The position numbers and the translations under genes are program-made. Shown here in pieces: positions 9,788 through 21,375 of a stretch of DNA of 64,000 bases. The stretch's first letter is position 1. Every line of letters begins with the position of its first letter. This DNA is from Saussurea involucrata (taxonomy: Eukaryota; Streptophyta; Magnoliopsida; Asterales; Asteraceae). The stretch lies in NCBI GenBank assembly GCA_033807775.1, contig CM066322.1:19953001-20017000 (forward strand), in the 5' to 3' direction. The notes below the pieces were generated by a model. It was not told where the DNA came from. It ran no database searches and was given only the letters and a program-made list of their open reading frames with translations.

Positions 9788-10217
9788 TATTCAACAAATA
9801 TACATCAACATGATTCACAAAACTACAAACTCAAACTATGTATTAATATGAACATAATAGAAAAGTTACAAACCCTAAAATTAGAACAAGATGTTCAAAA
9901 CTAATTCTAGAGAGAGACGAGAGAGTTGTAGAGAAATATCAGTGAAAAAATGAGACTAGTTATCTCAAATGAATATCGAATACAACTTTATATATCAGCT
10001 TTCATTTTAACACTTTTAGTCCTCCATCTTTAGAACCACTTGCTCCGCTACCCCTATACTTCACCAGAAAGTGACGCGCAACCCTTCAACTTAATATCTC
10101 CATAAATCATCTTTTACACTTTATTCAATTTATACCCTCTACAAACTAAAACAACATATGCAAACACAATAAGTTAGATGATGACAAGATTGAACAAATT
10201 ACTCACCTATTTTAACA
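9788..10217 (-). repeat. 3' LTR of element H
   Basis: 430 bp. On the minus strand it starts TGTTAAAATAGG and ends GTTGAATA, so the termini are TG..TA rather than TG..CA. The TSDs on both sides of the element fix these ends. Confidence 0.9.
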
Positions 10218-10232
10218 CCCTCCCTCAATCTT
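10218..10232 (-). promoter_or_regulatory. Polypurine tract, element H
   Basis: The minus strand reads AAGATTGAGGGAGGG immediately before the 3' LTR. Confidence 0.85.
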
Positions 10233-10500
10233 GACATCTAAATAAATCCAACATATGTAACTTATTACAAAGATACTTATGTTGATTTATTCCAAGGGAT
10301 TTAGTAAAAATATCTGCAGGATTCTCAACTGAAGGAACTTTAACAGTTTTAAGTAATCCTGAAGATACTTTTTCTCGTACTTGATGAACGTCTATTTCAA
10401 TATGTTTAGTACGCTCATGAAAAACAAGATTATTTGCAATTTGTATTGCAGATTTATTGTCACAATGAAGATTTACATGAAGTAAATCATTTACCTTTAA

Positions 10501-12022
10501 TTATTTTAAAAGACCTATTACCCATATAATCTCACATAGAGCAGATGCCATTGCTCTATATTCTGATTCCGCAGAAGAACGAGAAACAGTTGTTTGTTTC
10601 TTACTCTTCCAAGAAATCTTACAGTTACCAAGATATAAGCAATAACCAGTTACTGACCTTCTAGTGGACAAACACTTGCCCCAATCAGCATCAACATACA
10701 CATTTAGTTTAAACTCAGATGACACAGAAAAGTTTACACCATTACCTGGAGATGCTTTTAGATAACGCAATACTCTAAGAGCCAACTTTAAATGAGACAA
10801 TCTTGGTGAATGCATAAATGGGCTCAAACAGTGTACAACAAAAGCTATATCTGGTCTAGTAGCTAGCAAATAAATCAACTTACCAACAAACTTTTGAAAA
10901 CCAGAAAAATCTTTTAAGAGAGGATCATTTGAATCAGACCCACAAGATTCTGTTACAACCAAGTTCATATCCATTGGAGTACCAATGGGTTTAACACCCA
11001 AATAACCAAATTCACTTAAAAGTTCAAGACAATACTTACGTTGTGACATACAAATTCCTTGTTCAGATCTTAAAATCTCTATTCCTAGAAAAAAAATTAA
11101 GTCACCCAAGTCTTTGATTTTAAAATTTGATTTTAAATGTTCTTTAACTTTGTTTATTTCATTTATACAATTTCCAGTTAAAATAATGTCATCAACGTAA
11201 ACTAATAAAACAAGAAAAATAGAACCTTTATTTTTGATGAATAATGAATAATCACTTGAGCTTTGTACAAAATCATTTTCAATTAAACTAGATGATAACT
11301 TCTCATACCATTGTCTAGGAGCCATTTTAAACCATATAATGATTTAACTAATTTACAAACTCTTTTATCATTAGCAGAAAAGTATCGGGGAGGCAAGGAC
11401 ATATAAACTTCTCCAGACAAGTCACCATATAAAAATGCATTGTTTACATCTAATTGACACAAAGACCAATTATTTTGAACTGCTAAAGCAATTACACAAC
11501 GCACAGTAACCATTTTAACTACTGGTGAAAAAGTCTCTTCATAATCCAATCCCTCCCTTTGAGAATACCCCTTGGCAACTAACCGTGCCTTATATCTTTC
11601 CACCTCACCAGTGGACTTATATTTTATTTTATAAATCCACCTACAGCCAATAGGTTTACGGCCAGGGGGTAAATCAGACAAAACCCAAGTTCTATTTCTA
11701 TATAAAGCTTCCATCTCTTCATTCATTGTTGAAACCCAGTTTTGATCCTTACAGGCCTAAAAAAATTACGGGGTTCTACAGCCTTATTTAAGGTGGAAAC
11801 AAAACAAAAATTATCCTTGTTAAGAAAAGAATAGTTAACTACCTTTTCTATTCCATATTTGACTTTTCCTTCAACAACATAATAAATAAAACGTTTAGGC
11901 AAATTTGAAGGACGACTAGACTTCCTAATAGAACATGTATTAGGATTATTTGAAGAAGCACCGCTTGATATGAGTTCATATGATTTAGAAGATAACCTCA
12001 GCAAGATCAATGAAGCGTACAA
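10501..12022 (-). pseudogene. Copia reverse transcriptase and RNase H, frameshifted
   Basis: Three consecutive frames make one gene. 12022-11755 gives the linker before reverse transcriptase (SSRPSNLPKRF). 11726-11330 gives the RVT_2 start, with NRTWVLSDLPPGRKPIGCRWIYK as its recognisable entry block, the GLDYEETFSPVVK block and QLDVNNAFLYGDL. 11318-10501 gives YVDDIILTG with the catalytic YVDD, then RNase H with DADWGKCLSTRRSVTGY and SSAESEYRAM. The product copies element RNA into DNA. Breaks: one shift near 11755-11760, and a one-base loss after KSLYGLK near 11325. The C-terminus stops at ALCEIIWVIGLLK, close to the family end. Copia identity is certain; this copy is inactive. Confidence 0.92.
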
Positions 12023-12694
12023 CCTTAGATCTGTAAATCACGAGCAGATCTAACAGGAATAACCACAGATCTTGCAAGGAAGGGACAGATCTACAGTCAT
12101 ATGTACCAAGAGTGAGTAGATAACAAAAAAACTCAAGAAGATGTCCAATCACGGATGATTAGAGCAGCTTCTTCAACTGTAAACGAAAAATGAACATTCA
12201 AACAAAATGTCCCAATCTAGATAGATAAGAACATATCTTGAAAAGTTCAAAGAAAACCTTCGCAAGGACTGTTCCAGATCTACAAAGATCCAAACAATCT
12301 GTTGAAGGAGATTCGACTAAACAATTTGAAAGAATAACAGATCTGAGAAGAGTGAAACTACTCAGATTTGAACAATGAAGATTTAAAAAAACTTGTTTAA
12401 CGTTGAACAAACAACAGATCTTATACGATGAACAGATTTATTTCTTTTTCAAAAAACCTTTTGGAATAAGAAATAAAACAACAGATCTGAAAAGAAATAT
12501 GCAGATGAAACAAAAAATTTGTTTAACTTTGAACAAACAACAGATCAGAGACGATGAACAGATTTATTTCTTCTTCAAAAAATCTTTTGAAACAAGAAAT
12601 AAAGCAACAGATCAGAAAAGAAAAGTGCAGATGAAACAAGGTCTCACCAAATGTTAAATGTTGATGTATCGAGAGAAGCAGATCGAAAATCGAA
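12023..12694 (-). other. Leader region of element H
   Basis: Non-coding, rich in CAGATCT words. It includes an obvious tandem duplication (next entry). Gag would be expected here and is absent. Confidence 0.6.
12402..12655. repeat. Tandem duplication of about 127 bp in leader H
   Basis: Two copies (12402-12528 and 12529-12655) starting with GAACAAACAACAGATC, with scattered differences. Confidence 0.85.
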
Positions 12695-12706
12695 GCTCTG
12701 ATACCA
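12695..12706 (-). promoter_or_regulatory. Primer-binding site, element H
   Basis: The minus strand reads TGGTATCAGAGC directly next to the 5' LTR; initiator Met-tRNA type. Confidence 0.92.
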
Positions 12707-13136
12707 TATTCAACAAATATACATCAACATGATTCACAAAACTACAAACTCAAACTATGTATTAATATAGACATAATAGAAAAGTTACAAACCCTAAAAT
12801 TAGAACAAGATGTTCAAAACTAATTCTAGAGAGAGACGAGAGAGTTGTAGAGAAATATCAGTGAAAAAATGAGACGAGTTATCTCAAATGAATATCGAAT
12901 ACAACTTTATATATCACCTTTCACTTTAACACTTTTAGTCATCCATCTTTAGAACCACTTGCTCCGCTACCCCTATACTTCACCAGAAAGTGACGCGCAA
13001 CCCTTCAACTTAATATCTCCAGAAATCATCTTTTACACTTTATTCAATTTATACCCTCTACAAACTAAAACAACATATACAAACACAATAAGTTAGATGA
13101 TGACAAGATTGGACAAATTACTCACCTATTTTAACA
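12707..13136 (-). repeat. 5' LTR of element H
   Basis: 430 bp, matching 9788-10217 over its whole length and followed by the TSD ACACG. Confidence 0.92.
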
Positions 13137-13209
13137 ACACGGACGCAAGGCAAAGGGGTAGGGATTACAAGCCCCAACAAACCCCCACTAATCATCCAGT
13201 AAAACATAG

Positions 13210-13562
13210 TGTGAGTTCCAGATCCGTGCAACGAACAATAAAATCAATAGATTGAACAATGATGTTTACGATTTCAACTGATCATCCATATATTGCTTTC
13301 AATTGAGAGAAAATTACAATATGAGAGTAGGAAAGCAAAATGAACAACTCCAATTCTCTATAGAATGAATGACCAACCTTATTTCTAAGGCAAAGCAAAC
13401 TATATATACCAAGGCCATTAGACTTCAAGCCCACGGCCCATCAAGCTAAACAAAGCCCATATAACACAATTAAGGCTTTTACAATTAATTAATAAATCTA
13501 ATTAAGCTCTATATAATTATTTATATATCTTTCTAATATGTAGGACATTTATGGTCCTAACA
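13210..13562 (-). repeat. 3' LTR of element I
   Basis: On plus it runs from TGTGAGTTCC to GGTCCTAACA and matches 20004-20356. Confidence 0.9.
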
Positions 13563-13576
13563 ATCTCCCCCTAAAG
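13563..13576 (-). promoter_or_regulatory. Polypurine tract, element I
   Basis: The minus strand reads CTTTAGGGGGAGAT next to the 3' LTR. Confidence 0.85.
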
Positions 13577-15439
13577 ATATATAAATAAAAATCGGTCTTG
13601 AAACCTTCAAGTCTTTATCTTCTCTTCTTCTTGAATCTTTGAAACACTTCGGTGTTGCTTGTCTTCATGTCTTTCGACGCTCCCCCTTGAATAAAGCTCT
13701 TGAATTTGATTTCAGCTTTAAAAGAACTTGTAGAACCAATATGCTCGATGGAGGAAATAATTTGAAGCGAACACCACTTGATAAGGAATGAGAAAAATTG
13801 ATTACTTGTAAGCACTTTGAAGTCTTTTCGCTTTGATAAAATCTCGGAACTGATCAAATAACTGAACTGTTACCCCCCTTGGCTTTTGCATGGGGACTTC
13901 TTTACTCCCCCTCGGCTTTACTCCCCCTCAACTTAATATTCGGTGTCTTTGAATCTGTACCCTTTCTCCCCCTCATGATGAGTAGGAGCATCCGGAGCAT
14001 CATGCACGTTCAAAGACAATAGTGACGAGTAGCAAAAAATTCAGATAAATACATTAAGTAACTATAATGGGGTAAAATATAACACAGAAACACAGAAGTA
14101 ACTGTCATCACAACAATTTAAAAAATTGTGTGGCCTATGTTCAGAGTTGGCAAAGGGGTATCTCTGATAGGACTTCCAGTTATCACTGAAGTAAAATATT
14201 AAAAAATTACTTCTCAAACTGTTCCGGCAATATCACGAAGATATGCAAATGGAATCACAAAGACTCGTGCATGTGTGAAAGAAATAGATTATATCGATTT
14301 GGCTCAAAAATTGATTAAACTTGGGACGCAAGTTAAAAATCAATTGACACAGTGATTAGAATATGAAGTTCGGAGACCGGAGCTGATGTCTTCCTTTTTC
14401 AATATCTAAGACCTCCGAGTGAGGAATAGATAGATTATATGCTAAATCTCCGTGAATATGTGAAACAAGCATCTTTTGGGAGATACTTGAGTGGCTGGGT
14501 GGGGTGACACGAGTTATCGACACTGGGTCCATGTCTGTTTCAATATTCATCTCCAAAGAACGAGAATGAATAGATTGTGTGGTTACCCGAAAAACTGACT
14601 CGGTTTGGTAAGGACCAATAATTCTTTTAAGTCTTGTCACATCCTCACCATATTCTTTTCTCTCCAAACTCATCTATCAATCTAGACCCCTCACTGTTGT
14701 CTATAAGGGATGTGTTTCTTGGGTAGGTCCTTCCGGTTCTGGATAGACCATAGAAACGATGTAATTCCTAACACTCTTTTCATGCAACGAGTAAAGCATT
14801 TAAGTAAACAGCGAAATACGAGTTCTAAACTGAAATGTTTAGAAGTCAACGCATTTATGAACGAGTCCTGATCTGAGATGATCAGAAGTCATAAAAATTA
14901 AGCCCGAGTTCTGATCTGAGATAATCAGAAATCGTCTTTTAAGTACGAGTTCTGAACTGAATTATTCAGAAGTCATGACATTTATTTGAAATATAGAATT
15001 TCAAGGAACAAGATCAAGCGCAAAACATATTGACTCAGTGAGCACAATGTTTGAAATAAATTAAACAATGATTAGAAAGTTTAATTGTGAAGAACAAGTC
15101 ACAATTAATATATCAGATAAGAATTGAATCATTTGCAAGAAATAGTGAACTTGGAAAACAACTAGGAATTCAAACGAGTGTATTTCCATCGAAAAAACAA
15201 CGAATATGTGAGACATGGAAATAACTAAGTCAATGAACTGACAGGTGGCAATCATAGAATTTAAAATTGAGAATAACAAACACAAGTAAGTTATCCATAA
15301 TGAATTGCCACGGTCTTTGAATTTAGTTACAGTTCACTTACCTTTCAGTACTCCCCCTCAAAATTGGCATAACCTTTGAATGTAGTCATGTGAAAAGATT
15401 GTTCTGAACTGAGTGCACATGACGTTCCTGCAAAATAAT
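13577..15439. other. Non-coding region of element I after gag
   Basis: Several G-runs on the minus strand (13875-13970 and near 15350) look like duplicated polypurine tracts. It contains the hairpin tandem array at 14818-14980. No pol homology in any frame I read. Confidence 0.55.
14818..14980. repeat. Four tandem hairpin units, 36-44 bp
   Basis: Units start (A)CGAGTTCT or CGAGTCCT and each folds on itself: TTCTAAAC/GTTTAGAA, CTGATC/GATCAG, TTCTGAT/ATCAGAA and TTCTGAA/TTCAGAA. The arms differ between units but stay paired. Confidence 0.88.
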
Positions 15440-17386
15440 TTAGAAGGATTTTGGTATCCATCCATTGATGGATCCTTGACGGTTAGATGCCCTATGATAG
15501 TGAGGACCGGGAATAATATAGGTACCATACCAATGAGATTCGAATTTACGATCAACAAAATCATTCGAACCACATGTAGAACAACAGATAAAATCATGAG
15601 AAAGTTGAAGCAACTGTTGAATTGAGTAAACTTTTAAGGGAAACATCACCTTTTGTTCAACAGACGTACGAGAATTAAAAACATCATGATTGCGATTGTA
15701 TGTCCTAACATTCGAAACTGGCTTAAATGACTTTGCATTCGTGTTGCTTTCATGTGATCCCTTTACCACCCAAACTTGTTTGAACCTCTTTCTCCGACCA
15801 TTATTATCTGACTTATCATTAAAGGTATGATCAGCAGAGCGTGAGTGGGAAGGATGTCTGTCATTCGATCGACCGGTCTTTTGTCGCGGCTGTGATTGTT
15901 TTTGAGAAACCGGCTTCGTTTTTGAAATCTTAATCACAGCTGGGGCCTTTGTTTTAGAACAACTACCCTTTAGAAAATTGACCGGTCGATTGACTACTGG
16001 TGACAAAAAATCAGTATGACTCGGAAGAGGTTTGTCGAAGGGGAACGACTCAAACTCTTCATCTGAACTACCCTCAGAATTCATGACTTTGGAAAAATTG
16101 ATATCAGGAATAGTGGGACTTGGATTGGCTGAGGAAGGCGAGGAACACTTAGTGTCAGTGTGCTTTGGGGAATTTGGTGCGGAAGCTAAGAAAAAATCAG
16201 AGTTCAAATTCCTTAAAACACTCTCGTCTTGAGAATCTTTACCTTCTTGTGAAATAGAAATCTTGCCTATGAAAGCTTTGCACGAAGACGTATCAGATGA
16301 GTTTGAGGAAATTTCGGATGAAATCGTTTTTTCAGATTTGAGTTGGTCAATCTGCTCTCGGAGCTGACCATTTCTCGTATACTCTTGCATCGCATCTGTT
16401 GCCAAGGCAGCCAGTTTTGATGTGAGTTTGGTGATTTCTCCCCGAAGGATTTCCTGTCCTTCATCCGATACAGATTCGGTTTTGACCAATTTAACATTCT
16501 CAAGTTCTTGGATAAGCGCTTGCTTCTCTTTTTGAAAAACTGACATTTCTTTCTCGAGTGACTCCTCCAACTCGACTATCTTTGCTTCCAAGATGAGAGG
16601 GGGAACATAGAGCTTGAACTCGTCCGTCTCAGTCTTGGTTGCAGTTGCTTGGACCTCATCCTTTTTGGAGGAATCCTTGGGCTTTGCAACCTTGTAGCAG
16701 TCGAAGTAGTCATTCGAGAGATACTTCTTGTTCTTTTGATAAGAATAATTTAAAGGCTCATAACAAAAAGGAAGTTGTATTTTGGACGTGTGTGCGCGCT
16801 TGTATTCCTCAGTTTCCTCTTCCTTTTCAGGTTCAAGAGGACCAGTCCATTGAATTGCATATTCCGGGTATTTCTTATCTAAACCAAGACACCCAAAGTC
16901 ATACAGAGTAGGTGTTGTGTAAATACCCTTTTTCAAATAATGAGGGTTATCATATCCGATTCCCCATTCTTTGTTAAAAAACGTGAACTCTTTGGGTTTA
17001 TTCATATGGATGGTCTGATCAGTTTGACCTCTTTTGTGGAGTTTGGTTTCTAGGTCAACTATTTTAGCGACAAGCTCCTTGTGCTGGATTTGAAGAGAAG
17101 AGCATTGATAAACAATCTCTGCTTTCTCATTCTCACACTGATCAAGTTTTAAAGTCAGTTCAGATATTTTGGCTCTTAAGTCCTTTGGGGCTAAAGAAAG
17201 ATTTGCACACTTTTCCTTTAGGTAGGTGTTGTCATACTTGAGCTTTTCTGTGATCTTAGTTTGAACCTCTAACTTTTCTTTTAGCGTTTTGATTTCAAGC
17301 AATTGTTCATTAGAGGTGAACACATAGGATTCTATCTTTTGACCAAGCAGTTGAATCTTATCAACTAAAGCATTATGAGCTGACAT
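15440..17386 (-). CDS. Copia-type gag, long coiled-coil C-terminal part
   Basis: This 648-codon frame begins with a heptad-rich coiled coil (MSAHNALVDKIQLLGQKI onward, about residues 1-130). A Tyr/Pro-rich middle follows (WGIGYDNPHYLKKGIYT near 160), then a second coiled coil (about 265-350), a Ser-rich acidic stretch, and a basic tail (about 500-560). It matches the gag extension that follows the zinc knuckle in some plant copia elements; the capsid head and CCHC knuckle are not found upstream in frame. The end (ESHWYG..PGPHYHRASNRQGS..GWIPKSF) also recurs in such proteins from memory. The gene probably packages element RNA or helps assembly. The Met at 17386 may not be the true start, because the frame stays open upstream. 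Codon pattern looks coding throughout; one-base drifts near the C-terminus are possible. Confidence 0.7.
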   Translation of the reverse strand: MSAHNALVDKIQLLGQKIESYVFTSNEQLLEIKTLKEKLEVQTKITEKLKYDNTYLKEKCANLSLAPKDLRAKISELTLKLDQCENEKAEIVYQCSSLQIQHKELVAKIVDLETKLHKRGQTDQTIHMNKPKEFTFFNKEWGIGYDNPHYLKKGIYTTPTLYDFGCLGLDKKYPEYAIQWTGPLEPEKEEETEEYKRAHTSKIQLPFCYEPLNYSYQKNKKYLSNDYFDCYKVAKPKDSSKKDEVQATATKTETDEFKLYVPPLILEAKIVELEESLEKEMSVFQKEKQALIQELENVKLVKTESVSDEGQEILRGEITKLTSKLAALATDAMQEYTRNGQLREQIDQLKSEKTISSEISSNSSDTSSCKAFIGKISISQEGKDSQDESVLRNLNSDFFLASAPNSPKHTDTKCSSPSSANPSPTIPDINFSKVMNSEGSSDEEFESFPFDKPLPSHTDFLSPVVNRPVNFLKGSCSKTKAPAVIKISKTKPVSQKQSQPRQKTGRSNDRHPSHSRSADHTFNDKSDNNGRRKRFKQVWVVKGSHESNTNAKSFKPVSNVRTYNRNHDVFNSRTSVEQKVMFPLKVYSIQQLLQLSHDFICCSTCGSNDFVDRKFESHWYGTYIIPGPHYHRASNRQGSINGWIPKSF

Positions 17387-17857
17387 ACCTGACAGGCTGC
17401 ATTTGATTGAGATGAATAAGACATTTGTTACCTGAAAGAATGATCGATGATCGGTGTTACTTTGAAGAATAAAAAATTAATGCGGAAGAGATATCAAAAA
17501 TTAAATCAGAAAAACAAATCTATAAAATAAATTCGTTTTAAAAATTTAAAATCTGATTATTATCGAATTCGAACGAACGAAATTACTCTTTGAGAGTGAA
17601 ATCTGCAAGATAAACAAACCACGTTAGATTAAAGATGTCAACTAAAATCACATAAAATGATAATAGTCGCTAATAATAGCAAATCGTCGCAAATAATTCT
17701 CAAACCGTCACTAAAAATCCAAATTCGTCACAAAGAGAATATTCGCAAAACGATCGTTAAGAAAAATCGCTGCCTTTGAAAAAAAAATTCCAGTCACGAG
17801 ACGTTCGGTAACTCGGGTACCGACGAGAACTTTCCAATCAAAACTTATTGAACTCAA

Positions 17858-18090
17858 CTTACCGGTGATGTGAGACCTTACCGGACGACAAGAAAAATTT
17901 AACTTACCGGACAATTAAGTTGTGACTTACTGGGTGAAAATGTTGTGACTTACCGGATAAAAATTGCGCTTCCCGGATGAAAAAGATTTGCGACTTACCA
18001 GGTGATGATGTTCTCGCAAAAATGTCACTTACCGGATGATATGTAGTTCCCGGATGCGGAGCTTACCGGATGAACCTTGTTTACCGGATG
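17858..18090. repeat. CCGG-rich leader array of element I, part 1
   Basis: Irregularly spaced ACCGG(A/T) words in CTTACCGGATGA context, about eight in 230 bp, between gag and the 5' LTR. Confidence 0.85.
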
Positions 18091-18209
18091 AAAATCAAAC
18101 CAAACAAAAATTAAGAACAAACAAAAAAAATCAACTAAATATATATATATATATATACGCACGTGCGTAGGAAATATGTATGTATGCAAGCAAAACAATC
18201 AGCAACTTA

Positions 18210-19078
18210 GGCCTTCCGTAGCCATAGCGGGAAGGGGCTCGGGATGGGGGATGTGGCAGCGGGATGGCTGCGGGATGGGGTACGGGGCGGGATGGGCATG
18301 CGGGAAGGGATGGTTTTCGGGGATGGGATCCCGATCCATCCCGAGGGTTTTTAAAAAAAAAATTAATTAAATTTTTTAAAAAATAATCGTTGAACGGCTC
18401 TTTCTTAAAAAAAAAATTTCTCAATTTAATCCCACTATATATTTAACCCTCAACCTCTTATTTCTCACACCTCTTATTTCTCACACCTCTCAACCTCTTA
18501 TTTTTCACACTATCAAATTCTCTCAATCTCACACCTCTCAAACTCTCTCAAATTCTCTCAACCTCTTATTTTTCACACCTCTCTCATCATGAATCCAAAC
18601 AGAACTCGATCTCGAAATCGAAATGGAATACAAAATGAAAAAACTCGATCTCGAAATCGAAATCGAACGCTCAAACCGATTTGAGAAAGACTTCGAGTTT
18701 TTCATAATCCCGCATGATCACCTTACGGGAAACGCTTTGAGGGCTACTTTAGCGAGAAAAAAGCAACTCCAAAAATTTCATAATTGGTAGTGTTTTGTAT
18801 TTTGTAATTTTTATTTTTAATGAATGATATGAATTTTAATTTTTATTATTTATCTTATTTTTATTTATTAAAAAATATATAAATATTTTTATTTTGTTAA
18901 ATAATTAAATGTATAAATAAAATAATTAAAATAAATGAGGTGGCAAAAGGGTTTGAGGGAATGGGGTACGGATGTTTAGGGATCGTGAGGGATGGAGTGA
19001 GGGATGGGAGAAAAGCTGAGGTGGCGCTGAGGTGGAGGGGAATCTTTGAAAGATAGGGTTTATGGGGTACTGATGGCC
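18210..19078. mobile_element. PIF/Harbinger element, deletion derivative
   Basis: The TSD TTA is perfect (18207-18209 and 19079-19081). Ends are GGCCTTCCGTA and TACTGATGGCC. G-rich subterminal DNA (18230-18350) and a short remnant at 18589-18790 start and end like the ORF1 of the larger relative at 24386: MNPN at the start, FRVFHNPA and ARKKQL-type end in shifted frames. The middle of the gene is deleted. Confidence 0.85.
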
Positions 19079-19153
19079 TTATATGTATATATTAAAAGCT
19101 TGAGTCAACCATGAAATCAAGAGTCAACAAAAGGGGCCGTTGCTGATATGAGA

Positions 19154-19422
19154 TTGTTAGCCGGAAAATTGGTTTTGTCCGAAAAAGTGATATTTGACCG
19201 GAAACATGTGTTTGACCGGAAACTTGATTCGAAAAAAAATATTCGGATAGCTTTGTTTTTACCCGGAAAGTGGATGCACAAATTTCATCCGGAAACAATT
19301 GGGTGTCCGGCAGAAATTGTGTCCGGTAACCAGAAACAATCCGGATGGTTTTGTCCGGATAGTGGTGAGAAATAGGAAACTTACCCGGAAAGATTAGGAA
19401 CGTCCGGACACTGCGGCTGATT
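19154..19422. repeat. CCGG-rich leader array of element I, part 2
   Basis: About a dozen CCGG words (GACCGGAAAC, ATCCGGA, GTCCGGA and variants), on the other side of the nested Harbinger insertion. It continues the array of part 1. Confidence 0.85.
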
Positions 19423-19983
19423 GAGAAATTCGGATCTGAGTTCGATAGGGTTGCTTGATTTCACTCCTGTAGGGTTAGATTTTGACCAAAAACACAAAAA
19501 CAAACAAACCCAAATCGATTTTTAAGCCAAATATATCCTATTTTCCAATAACCACCACAAAAATTCAAGAACACCAAAAAAAAAACTCAATAATTGATTT
19601 TTAACATGAAAATTTAAAGCCTTTGAGAATCGATATAAGCGCAGATAAACAGCAGATGAACGCGAGTAAACAATCGAGATCAAACAAACGAATTAATAAA
19701 TCAACGAAAAGCTTTTCTAACCCGATTGATGATCGATTTACCCACAAAATTACTGCACTATTTCGAAATTAATCTGGATGCCTTCTGGACCTCAAACGAT
19801 TAATCCAACCGTTCAGAATGTAAAACGGAATGTCTTGAAGCTACTGTCCAAAATTCGCGACGATCCGACGGTTAAAACTCCGGGAATAGGCAAAACGGCT
19901 CGCTGCGTTTTTCCAGAAAATTCAATACGAATTTCTTGCATTTTCTTGCTTTCGTTCGATTTCTTTCGTATCTTCAAATCACC

Positions 19984-20001
19984 GATTCTGCTCTGATACC
20001 A
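19984..20001 (-). promoter_or_regulatory. Primer-binding site, element I
   Basis: The minus strand reads TGGTATCAGAGCAGAATC, two bases inside the 5' LTR. Confidence 0.92.
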
Positions 20002-20003
20002 AT

Positions 20004-20356
20004 TGTGAGTCTCAGATCCGTGCAACGAACAATGAAATCAATAGATAATAACAGAGAGTTTATGATTTCAACTGGTCATCCATATATTGCTTTCAATTGA
20101 AAGAGAATTACAATATGAGGGTAGGAAAGCAAAATGAACAACTCCAATTCTCTATAGAATGAATGACCAACCTTATTTCTAAGGCAAAGCAAACTATATA
20201 TACCAAGGCCATTAGACTTCAAGTCCACGGCCCATCAAGCTAAACAAAGCCCATATAACACAATTAAAACTTTTACAATTAATTAATAAATCTAATTAAG
20301 TTCTATATAATTATTTATATATTTTTCTAATATGTAGAACATTTATGGTCCTAACA
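20004..20356 (-). repeat. 5' LTR of element I
   Basis: 353 bp, TGTGAGTCTC to GGTCCTAACA, followed by the TSD CATAG. Confidence 0.92.
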
Positions 20357-20487
20357 CATAGGTCTTAGGTTTAATTAATATTTTCTTAACCAAAAAATAT
20401 TATTAGGCCCCAAATAAATTAAAACATAAGTCTTATGTTTAATTATTATTTTTAACTAAAACTTATTACTAGGCCCCAAATAAATTA
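20357..20487. repeat. Tandem duplication of about 66 bp
   Basis: Two diverged copies, each starting CATA(G/A)GTCTTA and ending GGCCCCAAATAAATTAAA. Confidence 0.8.
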
Positions 20488-21034
20488 AAGGGATTCTCTC
20501 AAATCTAATTCTTGTCATCTAATTTACAACTTTTATTTCAATAAATCTATTACTTCAAGTATCAATTAAACTCTAATTCCTTTCACTTCTAAGTCTCAAT
20601 CTATTGAAAATTGTTTTTATTTCTCTGATTTTGTTTACTATAATGCTAATGATTATTTTAAGGTTTTGCTACTAGTTTGTCTTTTATTTTTGATTTTTTT
20701 GGCCTTTCGCTATTTGATTTCTTTCTAACTGAATCTAAGTTATTTATTTATTGCCACTAACTAATATTAATGTATAATATGTTCATTTGTTTTTAGTTTA
20801 ACCGAAATAGTAAAATATGTACATAACAGTATAATGTCTTGGTTTATCTGAAATAGTATGAAAAATTTATCGAAACCCAAACCGAATAAGTTATACTTAT
20901 TCGATTAAACTGAACGGTTTAAGACGAACCCCGAATAAACCAAAATTATATTGGTTCCAATGAGTTAATTGGTTTAAAAAAATTGCCAACTTTAACTGTG
21001 CCCCCAACAATAAAAGTTTCTGGATTCGCCATTG
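20488..21034. other. AT-rich non-coding DNA
   Basis: No gene. AACCGAATAA-type words and a CCCCCAACAATAAAAG tail (21002-21017) suggest degraded DNA-transposon ends, without boundaries I can define. Confidence 0.4.
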
Positions 21035-21110
21035 TGGGTGGGTTTGGGACTAAAAGTGATCAAAGGCTTTAGAACCATTTCTCACGCTTATCACATTAAC
21101 TTAACTTCTC
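21035..21110. mobile_element. MITE family G, 3' half remnant
   Basis: Shares GACTAAAAGTGATCAA..CATTTCTCAC..TTAACTTCTCA with the right half of copy G2. Confidence 0.6.
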
Positions 21111-21375
21111 ATCGGAACCCAACCCTATATATAGGCGAATGATCATGTGAGAAGTTGAGTTAACATGAGAAGCGACTATCAACCGTTAGATGCATATTAA
21201 GATGAGATGCACTGATATGTAGGGATGAGACTCGAGGACCAAATACCCGATCCAATTAGAATCGGTACTGAACCGAAACCGAACCGAATGCATGTAATCA
21301 GTTCGGTTATTGGTTCCCATTTTTCTACAACTTCTAGATTTGGTTATTCGGTTCTTGCTTCCAAAAATCGAAACT

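Larger units (their letters stand above)
9788..13136 (-). mobile_element. Copia element H, internally deleted, with TSD
   Basis: Two 430-bp LTRs flank 2.5 kb. The target duplication ACACG is perfect (9783-9787 and 13137-13141). Only the linker, reverse transcriptase and RNase H survive; gag, protease and integrase are missing. The LTRs differ at roughly ten places by eye, so the insertion is fairly recent. Confidence 0.93.
13210..20356 (-). mobile_element. Copia-like element I, gag only, with TSD
   Basis: Two 353-bp LTRs with perfect TSD CATAG (13205-13209 and 20357-20361). The internal 6.4 kb carries a gag-type gene but no reverse transcriptase or integrase, so it must rely on an autonomous relative. 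A Harbinger element is nested at 18210-19078. Confidence 0.9.
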
